Positions 1 through 8,691 of a stretch of DNA of 64,000 bases are shown here, piece by piece. The stretch covers positions 4,168,838-4,232,837 of the forward strand of contig NZ_LR732912.1 in the NCBI RefSeq assembly GCF_902506065.1, given 5' to 3'. Positions within the stretch are counted from its first letter, which is position 1. Each line of letters starts with the position of its first letter. The DNA comes from Arthrobacter sp. 9V (GTDB lineage Bacteria; Actinomycetota; Actinomycetes; Actinomycetales; Micrococcaceae). Below the pieces are notes generated by a model. It was given only the letters and a program-made list of their open reading frames with translations. It was not told the origin of the DNA and searched no databases. The translations under genes were made by a program, and so were the position numbers.

Positions 1-14
1 ATGGTGACTCCTTC
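1..14 (-). promoter_or_regulatory. Ribosome binding site and start of a gene off the left edge
   Basis: Read on the minus strand, bases 14 to 8 give GAAGGAG, followed by five bases and AT at the very edge. If the next base outside the window completes ATG, this is a well-spaced start of a leftward gene. Only the start signal is inside the window, so the product is unknown. Confidence 0.5.
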
Positions 15-162
15 GTCTGTGGGAAGTGTGGTGGAAAGATGTTCTGCTTCTACTAAAGCCCCTTTATCCCGCGGCTGGAACGGCTTTTGGAGTGGTGCTG
101 TCCGGGATTACAGACCCGTTAAGCCCCTCGCATTTGTGCGGCCATGAGCGCATGCTGGAGCT

Positions 163-600
163 ATGGCAACGTTCCGAGTGACCACGCTGATCGCCGCGCC
201 GCCCGAGCGCGTCTTCGCAACTTGGACAGATCTTGACCGGTTCCCGGAATGGATCGGCGGGGTGACGCGTGTGACGGATCGCATCGGCTCAATGGACCAG
301 GCCGGCAGCCGTTACACGGTGTGGTTCGGGAAGATGGCAAGCCCCACTGAGGTCCTTGAAATTGAGCGGCCCCGGCATATCCGCACACGCTTCGGTAACG
401 CAATATTGAAGGGCGAGTCTGATGTGACGTTCGCACCTGAGGCAGGAGGCACACGCGTCCAGCAGGAATTTGTGACCCGGGGATTCATCGCAGCGATTTT
501 CGGGCGGCTGTTCGCCATGGGCTCCTACAAGGGCAGCTTCCAAGGCGAGCTGGAGACCTTTCGCAAGCTCGTCGAAAGCGAGACCCTGAGGCCGGACTAA
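163..600 (+). CDS. SRPBCC family (polyketide cyclase/START-like) protein
   Basis: 145 residues. The opening (residues 4-35, with the AAPPERVFATWTDLDRFPEW stretch) is the usual first strand and helix of the SRPBCC ligand-binding fold, followed by alternating strands and a long C-terminal helix that closes the hydrophobic pocket. Length is normal for a single-domain member. The ligand cannot be read from sequence; members bind lipids or small hydrophobic compounds or act as stress proteins. The ATG has a GGAG only two bases upstream, so the start is not strongly supported. The stop overlaps the stop of the convergent IclR gene, and the gene reads away from the gene off the left edge. Confidence 0.8.
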   Translation: MATFRVTTLIAAPPERVFATWTDLDRFPEWIGGVTRVTDRIGSMDQAGSRYTVWFGKMASPTEVLEIERPRHIRTRFGNAILKGESDVTFAPEAGGTRVQQEFVTRGFIAAIFGRLFAMGSYKGSFQGELETFRKLVESETLRPD

Positions 601-1403
601 GCTCCGGGCCGGCCGTGGATTCGCACCGACAATTCGTCGGCGGCTTTGCGAATGCGGGCAGCCAGAACCGGCCATTGCTCGGCAGGAACCTTGTCCTCCA
701 AGAACGTGACGGCGACTGCCGCCGTCGGCCATCCAACATGGTCCGTCACAGCGGCGGCAATGGACCCGAATCCCGGCGTGACTTCGCCGTTTTCCGTGGC
801 GTAGCCACGCTGCCTCACCTGATCCAAATGGGATGACAGCGCGGAGTATTTCATGATGGGGAACTCCACCTCGTGCCGCGAAGTAAAGGCGGCGGCATTC
901 GGGTACAAGGCCCGGACCTGCGACTTCGGCAGGGCAGCAAGGATGGCGCGGCCCGACGCCGTGAGGTGGCTGGGCAGGCGGACCCCGACGTCGGTCACCA
1001 GGCTGGGGCGGTTCTTGGCGCGTTCCTCCACGATGTAGAGAACGTCGCGGCCATGGAGCACCGCTAAGTGTGCGCTCTCACCGATCACGTCCACCAAGGA
1101 CGCGAGCATGGGACGCCCCAGCCGGGACAGGGGTTCCTGGCGTGAATACGCAGAGCTGAGTTCGAAGGCGCTGATGCCCAAACCGTAGCGCTGCTCTTCG
1201 TGCAGATGCAGGACGAAACCGTTCGCTTCCATCACGCCGAGCAGGTGGTAAACGCTGGACCGCGGCAGGCCGAGCGCCGTGGCGATGTTCGACGCCGCCA
1301 TGGGACCGCGTCGCGAAGCAAGCAGTTTCAAGATGCGCAGCGTGTTCTCGGCGGCCGGGACTTTGGACGTAGCTTTGCCTGGTGCGGTGGGCGTCGTTGT
1401 CAT
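597..1403 (-). CDS. IclR family transcriptional regulator
   Basis: 268 residues. A winged helix-turn-helix lies at about residues 18-80 (AENTLRILKLLASRRGP, then SNIATALGLPRSSVYHLL). The IclR effector domain follows, with the typical HLAVLHGRDVLYIVEE strand and the LPSHLTASGRAILAAL segment near residues 145-160. IclR proteins usually sense small organic acids and control neighbouring catabolic genes. No catabolic operon touches this one directly, so its target is unknown. A GAGGAA site stands just before the ATG. The gene converges on the SRPBCC gene and lies downstream of the ALF-repeat gene on the same strand. Confidence 0.9.
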   Translation of the reverse strand: MTTTPTAPGKATSKVPAAENTLRILKLLASRRGPMAASNIATALGLPRSSVYHLLGVMEANGFVLHLHEEQRYGLGISAFELSSAYSRQEPLSRLGRPMLASLVDVIGESAHLAVLHGRDVLYIVEERAKNRPSLVTDVGVRLPSHLTASGRAILAALPKSQVRALYPNAAAFTSRHEVEFPIMKYSALSSHLDQVRQRGYATENGEVTPGFGSIAAAVTDHVGWPTAAVAVTFLEDKVPAEQWPVLAARIRKAADELSVRIHGRPGA

Positions 1404-1538
1404 GGTTCCTCGCTGCTCGGCTGCTTAGGGGAGGCCAGGCATAGCTGTCCGGTATCCCGTACTCAAGCGTGCACCCTTCAAAGGGCAATCACCAGCAGCT
1501 TATAGAGGTAGGTGTCTGGGATGCCGGACCCGGTTAGA

Positions 1539-1565
1539 GCCCGGACCTCTACCCGGTGGCCGGGC
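1539..1565 (-). terminator. Possible terminator of the ALF-repeat gene
   Basis: A GCCCGG arm (1539-1544) and a CCGGGC arm (1560-1565) flank 15 bases directly after the stop of the ALF-repeat gene. The stem is short and has no U-run, so this is a weak call. The remaining bases up to 1404 hold the IclR leader. Confidence 0.35.
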
Positions 1566-1568
1566 GCC

Positions 1569-3620
1569 TTACGCCGAAGCTGCGCCCCTACGCCGGAGCA
1601 GGAACGTGATGGCTCCGGCCGCAGCCAGGACCAGCGCAACGATCAGCCCAATGGTCCAACCGCTCAACCCTGCAGAGGAAGCGGCCAACGGGGTTGCTGC
1701 CTCTTGCGACTGCGAATCGACAGACGCGGAGTCCTTTTCAGCTGATGCAGCCGGTGGCACTGAAATGCTGGGCACGGCCGACGGAGTGGCCGTGGGTGTT
1801 GAGGCAGCTTCGGCCGGCGTACCGGTTTCGGCAAGCCCGACGGCGGGACCGTAGTCGCGCGGCCAAGGAATGACCACCGGGGCTACTCCGGTTCCCGAGT
1901 GCTGCGAGATATCAACCTGGCCGGCTGCAGACTGGCCAGCCTGCCCATCGGCGGCGGCAGCTGCTTCCGCCTGCCGGGCTGCTTCTGCTGCTGCTTCCGC
2001 CTGCCGGGCGGCTTCTGCTGCCTTGGCAGCGTCAGCCGCCTTTCCGGCGTCGACGGCTGCAGTGTCCGCAAGCCCAAGGAGCTCGGCGATCATGGCATCG
2101 ATGGAAGCGACGTGGGCAGTGGTTGCTGCGTCTCGGTTCGCAGCCTCAGCCCGGCCCTTGGTCATGAAGGCCTCGAGATCTGCACGGCTGCCATCGAGGG
2201 CAACGCTCGCGGCCGCACGAACCTCCGGCGTCGAATCCAACGCGTAGCTGGTCTGGATGCGATTATCCAAGTTCCGGGCTTGATCAAAGCCGTACTCCAG
2301 GAAATACCGAACGTCTGCGTGGTTGGCTGACTTGAGCGCGGCCTTGGCGGCCTTCTCTACATACTCGCCGCCGATTGCCATGAGCTGGAATGAACGCTGC
2401 CGATCTCCAACGAAAGCCTCGCTGTCGGATTCGCTGGCAGCGTGATGTCCGGCGGTAATGAACTCCTTGACTGCAACGTCGCCACCAACTACGGCAGCCT
2501 CGGCCGCCTTACGCACCTCAGGTGTCCCCACCAATGCAAGATTCAGGGTGGCCTGACGGGCTTCGTTGATCAGCGCGTCAAGGTCGGCGCCGGGGGCATT
2601 CAGCCTGGTAAGCAGCTCCGGAATTTCGCGTGCCGCCTTTGCAAAGGCAACCTTTGCCGGCTCCTGCGATGCCTGCTGGGCTTCATCCTCGGTCCGCCTC
2701 GAGATGGCCAGCGATGAGAGTAAGTCCCTGTCTGCCGCGAGCCGCGATGAGTCTGCCGTCCTTGCGGCAGCGGCAGCCATTCGGGCCTGTTCGACGGCGG
2801 TCTTCGCGCGGTCCGCGACAGCCGGGGTGCCGTTCGGGCTGGCTGCAATGTCTGACTTGACCTGCTGGAGCAGCCCGGACACTGTGGCGGACTCGGCGTC
2901 CCGGCCGGCCGCAACGAGCTGCCCGTAGCGAAGGAAATCAGCAACAATTTCCCTATCATCCGTGATCACGGCAGCCTTGGCTGCCGCGCGAACGCCGGCA
3001 ACAGGAGAATCAAAGAGCTTGAAGGCAGCCTGACGGTCGTCTATCTCCGCGGCGGCCAGCCAGCCCCGGAGAACGAACTCTTCAATGGCTTCGGGGCCTT
3101 TGTCCAAACTGGTGGAAGCCTGCGTTCGGATTGCGCCGTTCAGAGTCAGGAACCTATAGGCAGTGATATCAAGGTCCAGCTGCCACGCTCCGGCCCAGCC
3201 CGTCGTGAGAAAAGCATCGATGGCTGCCGGATCGTTTAATGCCAGGATTTTCTGAGCCGACGACCGCACATGCGCACTCCCCCGCGTCGTCAGCTCGGTG
3301 ACCAGCTGTTTGCGGTCGGCTGCCAGCGTGACGTCTTGTCCGGCGTCGAGGAATGCTTGAAGCGCATCTGCGCCACCCGCCAGCGCGGTTGCAGCGGCAG
3401 CGCGGGTGGCAGGGCCACCTGTCTTCCACAGCTCAACAACACCCGCGGCGTCAGTAGCCCGCTCCACGAATGGCACAGGGGCCTGCGAGGCATTCGGCAC
3501 CTCGAAAGCAGGAATGTCGTAGGCCTGGGCAGGAGCAGTGAAGAGCAACGAAGCGCAGGCCACAACGGCAACAAGGGCAGCAGTAACACGGCGCCGGGTA
3601 GCGCGGAATGAAGAAAACAA
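1569..3620 (-). CDS. Secreted, membrane-anchored ALF-repeat protein
   Basis: 683 residues. An N-terminal signal peptide (residues 1-33, ending APAQA) precedes a long run of alanine-rich repeats of about 40-45 residues with the recurring pattern VRAAAxAAL-(7)-FLxxGxxxAxxxD, as in the ALF short-repeat family of actinobacterial surface proteins. Near residues 545-580 is an Ala/Glu/Arg helical segment with EAARQAEAA repeated. A Pro/Ser/Thr linker then leads to one membrane helix (about 655-675) and an RRR tail. The protein is therefore probably displayed on the outside and anchored by its C-terminus. An LAETG sequence at 596-600 resembles a class E sortase motif but lies over 50 residues before the helix. 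The start is TTG behind GGGGGA. Function is unknown. Confidence 0.75.
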   Translation of the reverse strand: MFSSFRATRRRVTAALVAVVACASLLFTAPAQAYDIPAFEVPNASQAPVPFVERATDAAGVVELWKTGGPATRAAAATALAGGADALQAFLDAGQDVTLAADRKQLVTELTTRGSAHVRSSAQKILALNDPAAIDAFLTTGWAGAWQLDLDITAYRFLTLNGAIRTQASTSLDKGPEAIEEFVLRGWLAAAEIDDRQAAFKLFDSPVAGVRAAAKAAVITDDREIVADFLRYGQLVAAGRDAESATVSGLLQQVKSDIAASPNGTPAVADRAKTAVEQARMAAAAARTADSSRLAADRDLLSSLAISRRTEDEAQQASQEPAKVAFAKAAREIPELLTRLNAPGADLDALINEARQATLNLALVGTPEVRKAAEAAVVGGDVAVKEFITAGHHAASESDSEAFVGDRQRSFQLMAIGGEYVEKAAKAALKSANHADVRYFLEYGFDQARNLDNRIQTSYALDSTPEVRAAASVALDGSRADLEAFMTKGRAEAANRDAATTAHVASIDAMIAELLGLADTAAVDAGKAADAAKAAEAARQAEAAAEAARQAEAAAAADGQAGQSAAGQVDISQHSGTGVAPVVIPWPRDYGPAVGLAETGTPAEAASTPTATPSAVPSISVPPAASAEKDSASVDSQSQEAATPLAASSAGLSGWTIGLIVALVLAAAGAITFLLRRRGAASA

Positions 3621-3877
3621 GGGTCCCCCAGGTAACGGATGCGATTGGCAGCGCGGAATTCAATGGGGGCGACGCGGATGCGAGGGATGCCTGACCGGTG
3701 ACGAGCTGTCCGCGGTCATCATATCCGACTCTGGACTATGACTTTTGCCACCGTGAAAAGCAGTATCGCTGGACTGTCTGCGATCAAAGACACCAAAGCT
3801 CCGTGAGTCCCATCACAAGGGCTCCAAAAGTGATCTGCTGGATAGCGATCCCCTCCCAAAGACGAGAAGGTTTTACT

Positions 3878-5314
3878 ATGCAACAAACCAAGCTGGCTAC
3901 GGAGAGCTCTGTCCTCCAGGCCGCGGGTACGGCGCTCAGCCGAGGCCTCAACGTCCGTCACATTCGCTTCATGGCGCTCGGTTCTGCGATCGGAACCGGC
4001 CTTTTCTACGGCTCCGCCTCCGCCATCCAGAAAGCCGGACCCGCTGTCCTGCTGGCCTACATCATCGGCGGTGCTGCCGTGTTCATGGTGATGCGTGCGC
4101 TCGGCGAAATGGCCGTCCGACACCCAGTGTCCGGTTCCTTCGGCCAGTACGCGTCCAAATACCTTGGACCGTTCGCGGGTTTTGTGACCGGGTGGACCTA
4201 TGTCTTCGAGATGGCGATCGTGGCAATAGCCGACGTCACGGCCTTCAGTATCTACATGGGCTTCTGGTTCCCACAGGTGGACAGATGGATATGGGTGCTT
4301 GCCATCATCCTGTTCCTTGGAGCCATGAACCTGCTCAGCGTGAAGGTGTTCGGGGAGCTCGAGTTCTGGTTCTCGCTCATCAAAGTGGTGGCCATCATTG
4401 CAATGATCGTGGGCGGTGCAGCGATTGTGGTGTTCGGCTTCCAAACGGGCGACGGCGGTGGCGTGGCACCGGGACTTGGGAACCTGGTTAATCACGGCGG
4501 TTTGTTCCCCAAGGGTTTCGAAGGGCTCCTGGCCTCGTTTGCCGTGGTGATGTTCGCCTTCGGCGGGATTGAAACGATCGGTATCACAGCCGGTGAAGCC
4601 ACCAATCCGAAGAAGGTCATCCCGCAGGCAGTTAATACTGTGCCGGTCCGCGTCTTGCTCTTTTACGTACTGACGCTGGGCGTGCTGATGAGCATCTTCC
4701 CGTGGAACGAAATTGGCAGCAGTGGCAGCCCGTTTGTTCAGATCTTCGACGGCCTGGGAATCCCTGCCGCACCGCACATCCTCAACGCCGTAGTCATTAC
4801 GGCTGCGCTTTCCGCGATCAACAGCGACATCTTCGGGGCCGGGCGCATCCTGTTCGGGCTGGCCCAGCAGGGGCATGCACCCAAGAGCTTCAGCAAGATT
4901 TCCCGCCACGGCGTTCCGTGGATGACCGTGGTGATGATGGGCGGCATCCTGCTGGTGGGTGTCGTGTTGAATGCTGTCATTCCGGAGGACGTGTTTGTGC
5001 TCATCGCATCCATCGCTACCTTTGCCACCGTGTGGGTTTGGGTGATGATCCTGGCTTCGCACGTGGCCCTGAAGCGGGAGATCAAACGCAAGGGGCTGCC
5101 GGCGTCGGAATTCGGTTCGCCGCTGTGGCCAGTGGCGTCGATCCTGACCATGGCGTTCATGGCCATGGTGATCGTGATCCTGGGCGTCTTCGAGGACACG
5201 CGCATTGCCTTGTACGTCGGCGGAACCTGGCTGGTCCTCCTGTTTGTTGCCTACAAACTGTGGGTCCGCGGGGGTGGCCTGCGCCGCGCAGAGCTGGTGG
5301 ACGAGACTGCCTGA
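3878..5314 (+). CDS. Amino acid permease, APC superfamily (AAT type)
   Basis: 478 residues with about 12 hydrophobic segments. The first helix carries MALGSAIGTGLFYGSA, the conserved substrate-binding GS-IGTGLF loop of the amino acid transporter family (CycA, ProY, GabP relatives). A second family mark is FAFGGIETIGITAGEATNPKKVIP near residue 225. It should import an amino acid by proton symport; which one cannot be told. The ATG at 3878 has GAGAAGG seven bases upstream, whereas the open frame further upstream has no support. It is divergent from the ALF-repeat gene, with 257 bases between. Confidence 0.88.
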   Translation: MQQTKLATESSVLQAAGTALSRGLNVRHIRFMALGSAIGTGLFYGSASAIQKAGPAVLLAYIIGGAAVFMVMRALGEMAVRHPVSGSFGQYASKYLGPFAGFVTGWTYVFEMAIVAIADVTAFSIYMGFWFPQVDRWIWVLAIILFLGAMNLLSVKVFGELEFWFSLIKVVAIIAMIVGGAAIVVFGFQTGDGGGVAPGLGNLVNHGGLFPKGFEGLLASFAVVMFAFGGIETIGITAGEATNPKKVIPQAVNTVPVRVLLFYVLTLGVLMSIFPWNEIGSSGSPFVQIFDGLGIPAAPHILNAVVITAALSAINSDIFGAGRILFGLAQQGHAPKSFSKISRHGVPWMTVVMMGGILLVGVVLNAVIPEDVFVLIASIATFATVWVWVMILASHVALKREIKRKGLPASEFGSPLWPVASILTMAFMAMVIVILGVFEDTRIALYVGGTWLVLLFVAYKLWVRGGGLRRAELVDETA

Positions 5315-5328
5315 TTCCCTCCGCCGAG

Positions 5329-5377
5329 GTGACAGTTAATGCCAATGTTCGCGTCGAACATTGGCATTAACTGTCAC
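5329..5377. repeat. Dispersed palindrome, copy 1 (probable bidirectional terminator)
   Basis: Two 23-base arms (5329-5351 and 5355-5377) are exact reverse complements around a 3-base loop. The core reads GACAGTTAATGCCAATG. The flanks CCGCCGAG and CTTCGCGGGG extend the symmetry imperfectly. It lies between the convergent permease and 3-hydroxybutyrate dehydrogenase genes. A second copy is at 8599-8646. Confidence 0.8.
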
Positions 5378-5406
5378 TTCGCGGGGTTGCACAGGGTTGC
5401 GCGGGG

Positions 5407-6156
5407 TTACCGCGCCGACCATCCACCGTCCATGGTGTAGCTCGCGCCGGTGACCATGCCGGCGTCGTCGGAAGCCATCCACGCAGCCAACGACGCCACT
5501 TCCGCAGGCTCCACCAGCCGCTTCACAGCGGACTCGGTGAGCATCACTTTGGCCAGGACTTCGGCCTCGGGGATGCCGTGGAGCCGGGCCTGATCGGCGA
5601 TCTGCTTCTCCACCAGCGGCGTGCGGACGTAGCCCGGGTTGATGCAGTTGGACGTGACGCCGCGTTCGCCACCTTCCAAGGCTGTGACTTTGCTGAGCCC
5701 TTCGAGGCCATGCTTGGCGGAGACGTATGCGCTCTTGTAGGCGGAGGCCCGGAGCCCGTGGACGGAAGAGATGTTGATGATCCGGCCGAATCCGTTGGCG
5801 TACATGTGCGGTAGCGCGGCCCTGATGAGGAGGAACGGGGCCTCCAACATCAAGGCCAGAATCCGGCGGAACTCCGCGGGCTCAAACTCCTCGATCGGGG
5901 CAACTTTTTGGATGCCGGCGTTGTTGACCAGGATGTCGCAGTCGAGGCTCAGCGCGGCCAACGAGTCCACGTCCAACAGATCCACTGTCCAGGCTGTGCC
6001 GCCCAGCTCGTCGGCGAGGGCCGCAGCTCCGGGGGCATCGACGTCGGCCACTACTACTTTCGCCCCACGGGCGGCGAGCGCCCGGGCACAGGCCGCCCCG
6101 ATTCCGCTCGCACCGCCGGTCACCAGTGCCTTGCGTCCGTTCAAGGAGTTGTCCAT
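5407..6156 (-). CDS. bdhA: D-3-hydroxybutyrate dehydrogenase (SDR family)
   Basis: 249 residues, a classical short-chain dehydrogenase. TGGASGIG (13-20) binds NAD(H), NNAG is at 78-81, and the catalytic triad is Ser131, Tyr144, Lys148. The stretches SSVHGLRAS..KSAYVSAKHG and NPGYVRTPLVEKQI are characteristic of 3-hydroxybutyrate dehydrogenases rather than of generic SDRs. It would oxidise 3-hydroxybutyrate to acetoacetate in the cytosol, as in use of polyhydroxybutyrate or ketone bodies. It follows the MHS transporter by four bases, so the two are one operon, probably for uptake and oxidation of hydroxybutyrate. Confidence 0.88.
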   Translation of the reverse strand: MDNSLNGRKALVTGGASGIGAACARALAARGAKVVVADVDAPGAAALADELGGTAWTVDLLDVDSLAALSLDCDILVNNAGIQKVAPIEEFEPAEFRRILALMLEAPFLLIRAALPHMYANGFGRIINISSVHGLRASAYKSAYVSAKHGLEGLSKVTALEGGERGVTSNCINPGYVRTPLVEKQIADQARLHGIPEAEVLAKVMLTESAVKRLVEPAEVASLAAWMASDDAGMVTGASYTMDGGWSAR

Positions 6157-6160
6157 AGGA

Positions 6161-7543
6161 TCAGCCTTTCGAGGCGGTAGTGAGTCCGTGGCGGACGGCG
6201 TCGGCCTCGTCCACTTCCTGGAGTGCGATGCCTTTGGTCTCCTTCAGCGAAACCACGGCCACCACGGTGATGGCGCACGCAACCACGAGGTAGATGGCTG
6301 TGGGTACCCAGGATCCTGTGTCCTTGAGCCACTGGGTTGCCAGCAGCGGTGCGAGTGAGCCGGCGAAGATCGAGGTGACCTGTGAGCCGAGTGAGACGCC
6401 TGAGTAGCGCATGCGGGTGGGGAAGAGCTCGGACATGATGGCCGGCTGACCCGCGTACATGAAGGCGTGCAGGCAGAGACCGATGGTCACGGCGAGCACG
6501 ATTACCACTGCGTTCCTGGTGTCGAACATGGGGAAGGCGAAGAACGGCCAGGTTGCTCCCGTGATGGCACCGATGAGGTAGACGGGTTTGCGTCCCCACG
6601 AGTCCACCAGGCGTCCCACCTGCGGGATGACCAGGAAGTGGATGACGTGGGCAATGAGGAGTGCCATCAGGAGCGAGGAGGTGTCGTACTTGTGGACGCT
6701 CTTGAGGTAGACAATCGCGAAACTTACCACCAGGTAGTACATGATGTTCTCCGCGAAACGGAGGCCCATGGCCTGGAGGATGCCCTTGGGGTACTTGCGG
6801 ATGACTTCGCCCACGCCGTAGCTGATGGCTTTGGACTCCTCCACCTGTGCCTTGGCTTCGAGGAAGATGGGGGCTTCGGTGACGTGGGTGCGGATGTAGT
6901 AGCCAACGAACACGATCACTGCGGACAGCCAGAACGCTACGCGCCAGCCCCAGCCGAGGAAGGCTTCGCTGCTGAGGGTGGTGGACATGACGAACAGGAC
7001 CAGCGTGGCCAGGAGGTTACCCACCGGCACTGCAGCCTGCGGCCAGGAGGACCAGAAACCGCGGGACTTGTTGGGGCTGTGTTCAGCTACGAGCAGCACG
7101 GCCCCACCCCATTCGCCGCCGAGTGCAAAGCCTTGGATGAAGCGGAGGGCCACCAGCATGGCCGGTGCCCAGTATCCGATGTCCACGAAGCCGGGCAGGC
7201 AGCCCATCAGGAACGTGGAGACGCCCACGATCACGATTGTCAGCTGCAGCGTGGGCTTGCGGCCCAACTTGTCACCGATCTGGCCGAACACGATTCCGCC
7301 CAGCGGCCGGGCAACGAAGCCTACCGCGTAGGTGATGAACGCCTGAATGATGCCGTCCAGTTCGTTTCCGGTGCTCGGGAAGAAGTACTTGCCGAAAACC
7401 AGCGTGGCGGCCGTGGCGTAGAGGAAGAACTCGTACCACTCCACCACGGTCCCCACCATTGAGGCCGCCACGATCTTCTTGAGTCCGGAGCCTTGACCGG
7501 CGCCTTTCCCTGCTTTTGATGCGGAGCGCTGCTCTACGCTCAT
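6161..7543 (-). CDS. MFS transporter, metabolite:H+ symporter (MHS) family
   Basis: 460 residues, 12 membrane helices. The MHS signature is present: VVEWYEFFLYATAA in helix 1, then VARPLGGIVFGQIGDKLGRK in the loop between helices 2 and 3, and GEWGGAVLLVAEH in helix 4-5. Relatives carry shikimate, alpha-ketoglutarate, proline or organic acids. Coupling to bdhA makes 3-hydroxybutyrate or a related acid the likely substrate. I chose ATG 7543 because AGGAG lies six bases before it; the ATG two codons upstream abuts the same site and is less likely. Confidence 0.85.
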   Translation of the reverse strand: MSVEQRSASKAGKGAGQGSGLKKIVAASMVGTVVEWYEFFLYATAATLVFGKYFFPSTGNELDGIIQAFITYAVGFVARPLGGIVFGQIGDKLGRKPTLQLTIVIVGVSTFLMGCLPGFVDIGYWAPAMLVALRFIQGFALGGEWGGAVLLVAEHSPNKSRGFWSSWPQAAVPVGNLLATLVLFVMSTTLSSEAFLGWGWRVAFWLSAVIVFVGYYIRTHVTEAPIFLEAKAQVEESKAISYGVGEVIRKYPKGILQAMGLRFAENIMYYLVVSFAIVYLKSVHKYDTSSLLMALLIAHVIHFLVIPQVGRLVDSWGRKPVYLIGAITGATWPFFAFPMFDTRNAVVIVLAVTIGLCLHAFMYAGQPAIMSELFPTRMRYSGVSLGSQVTSIFAGSLAPLLATQWLKDTGSWVPTAIYLVVACAITVVAVVSLKETKGIALQEVDEADAVRHGLTTASKG

Positions 7544-7601
7544 ATCCATCTCCTCAGTGTCCTCTTTGACCCTTGTGAACGTGATGTGATCCACAACACG
7601 A

Positions 7602-7619
7602 AATACTCCACTGAGTATT
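7602..7619. promoter_or_regulatory. Inverted repeat, probable LysR operator
   Basis: AATACTC (7602-7608) and GAGTATT (7613-7619) are perfect arms around four bases. They lie in the 137-base region between the divergent transporter/bdhA operon and the LysR gene, where LysR-type proteins bind dyads of this size. Confidence 0.55.
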
Positions 7620-7680
7620 GCTGCAGATTCTTAAGCACTCAATGACCAAAGCGGCACCTTGTGTGTGCAGAATTGCAGAT

Positions 7681-8577
7681 ATGAAGCCGAACCCGGATGA
7701 CCTCCTCATCCTCCTTGCCGTCTCGCGTTCAGGAAAATTTACGACGGCGGCCCAGGCCTTGGGGCTAAACCACACCACGGTTTCGCGCAGGATAGCAGCG
7801 CTGGAAAAGGCGATGGGCGGCCGGGTCCTCGCGCGTGCGGCCGGCGGCTGGGAAGTGACGGAGTTGGGCGCCGAAGCCGTACTGGTCGCAGAGCGGATCG
7901 AAGCTGCGGTGGGCGCGCTGGGACCGGGCGACCACACGCCCGACCCCATCACCGGCGTCGTGCGCATGACCGCAACTGACGGTTTCAGCGCCTATGTTGC
8001 TGCGCCGGCGGTGGCACGCCTCAGGCGGGAGCATCCCGGGCTCAGTGTGGAGATTGTGACCGTGACCCGCCGGGCCTTGCAACAGCGCTCCGGCCTGGAC
8101 ATCGAAGTGGTGGTGGGGACACCGCAGGTACACCGGGCCGAGGCCATCCGACTCGGCGAGTACCGGTTGGGAATGTACGCCTCCCGGGCCTACCTTGCTG
8201 CCAAGGGCACGCCGGAGAGCATCGAGGAACTGACGCAGCACCAGTTGGTGTACTTCGTGGATTCGATGCTGCAAGTGGATGACCTGGACGCTCCCCGCAG
8301 ACTGGTACCCACCATGCGGGACGGCCTGAGTTCAACCAACGTGTTTGTGCATGTGGAAGCCACCCGGGCCGGCGCAGGAGTGGGTTTCCTGCCCTGTTTC
8401 ATGGCCGACCGGCACGCTGATTTGGTCCGCCTGCTGCCCTCGGACTTCGCAGAGTTGCTCCCCTACTGGATGGTCCTCCGCCCTGACTCCATGCGCCGCC
8501 CCGCAGTCGCCGCCGTCGTGCAGGCCCTGCGGGAGGAAACGGAGCAGCGGCGTGAGGAGCTGCTGGGGGCCGAGTGA
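7681..8577 (+). CDS. LysR family transcriptional regulator
   Basis: 298 residues. The N-terminal winged helix-turn-helix (residues 5-65: DDLLILLAVSRSGKFTTAAQ, then LNHTTVSRRIAALEKAMG) is standard LysR. The effector-binding domain follows (about 85-290), starting at TGVVRMTATDGFSAYVAAP. The ATG at 7681 matches the usual LysR N-terminus and length; the longer frame adds 21 residues without support. Its divergent position next to the transporter/bdhA operon makes that operon its likely target. The shared intergenic region holds a perfect dyad. Confidence 0.88.
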   Translation: MKPNPDDLLILLAVSRSGKFTTAAQALGLNHTTVSRRIAALEKAMGGRVLARAAGGWEVTELGAEAVLVAERIEAAVGALGPGDHTPDPITGVVRMTATDGFSAYVAAPAVARLRREHPGLSVEIVTVTRRALQQRSGLDIEVVVGTPQVHRAEAIRLGEYRLGMYASRAYLAAKGTPESIEELTQHQLVYFVDSMLQVDDLDAPRRLVPTMRDGLSSTNVFVHVEATRAGAGVGFLPCFMADRHADLVRLLPSDFAELLPYWMVLRPDSMRRPAVAAVVQALREETEQRREELLGAE

Positions 8578-8598
8578 GGCTCGCCCCCTCCGCCGAGA

Positions 8599-8646
8599 TG
8601 GCAGTTAACGCCAATGCTTGCCGGAAACATCGGCATTAACTGCCAC
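8599..8646. repeat. Dispersed palindrome, copy 2 (probable bidirectional terminator)
   Basis: Arms 8599-8616 and 8628-8646 pair with two mismatches around an 11-base loop. Core and flanks (GCAGTTAACGCCAATG, GCCGAG before, CTTCGCGGGG after) match copy 1 at 5329-5377. As with copy 1, it lies between two convergent genes. Confidence 0.8.
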
Positions 8647-8691
8647 TTCGCGGGGGTTAGGTGAGCGGGTTGTTCCGGAGCATGGAACAGT

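Noticed and set aside
3621..3720. Possible c-di-AMP (ydaO-type) riboswitch before the ALF-repeat gene, because of the GGGGGACCC end
   Set aside because: The GGGGGA stretch directly precedes the TTG start and serves as ribosome site; the other conserved blocks of that riboswitch are not visible upstream.
3719..5062. Long open frame antisense to the amino acid permease
   Set aside because: Charged, His/Asp-rich text without family motifs; it mirrors the permease codons on the other strand.
6467..7462. Long open frame antisense to the MHS transporter
   Set aside because: No motifs, low-complexity His/Asp/Glu text, and the other strand carries an unambiguous transporter.
5407..8577. Transposition of the bdhA/LysR region between the two palindromes as a mobile unit
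   Set aside because: The palindromes lie between convergent pairs on each side, no transposase or target duplication is visible, and gene content is ordinary.
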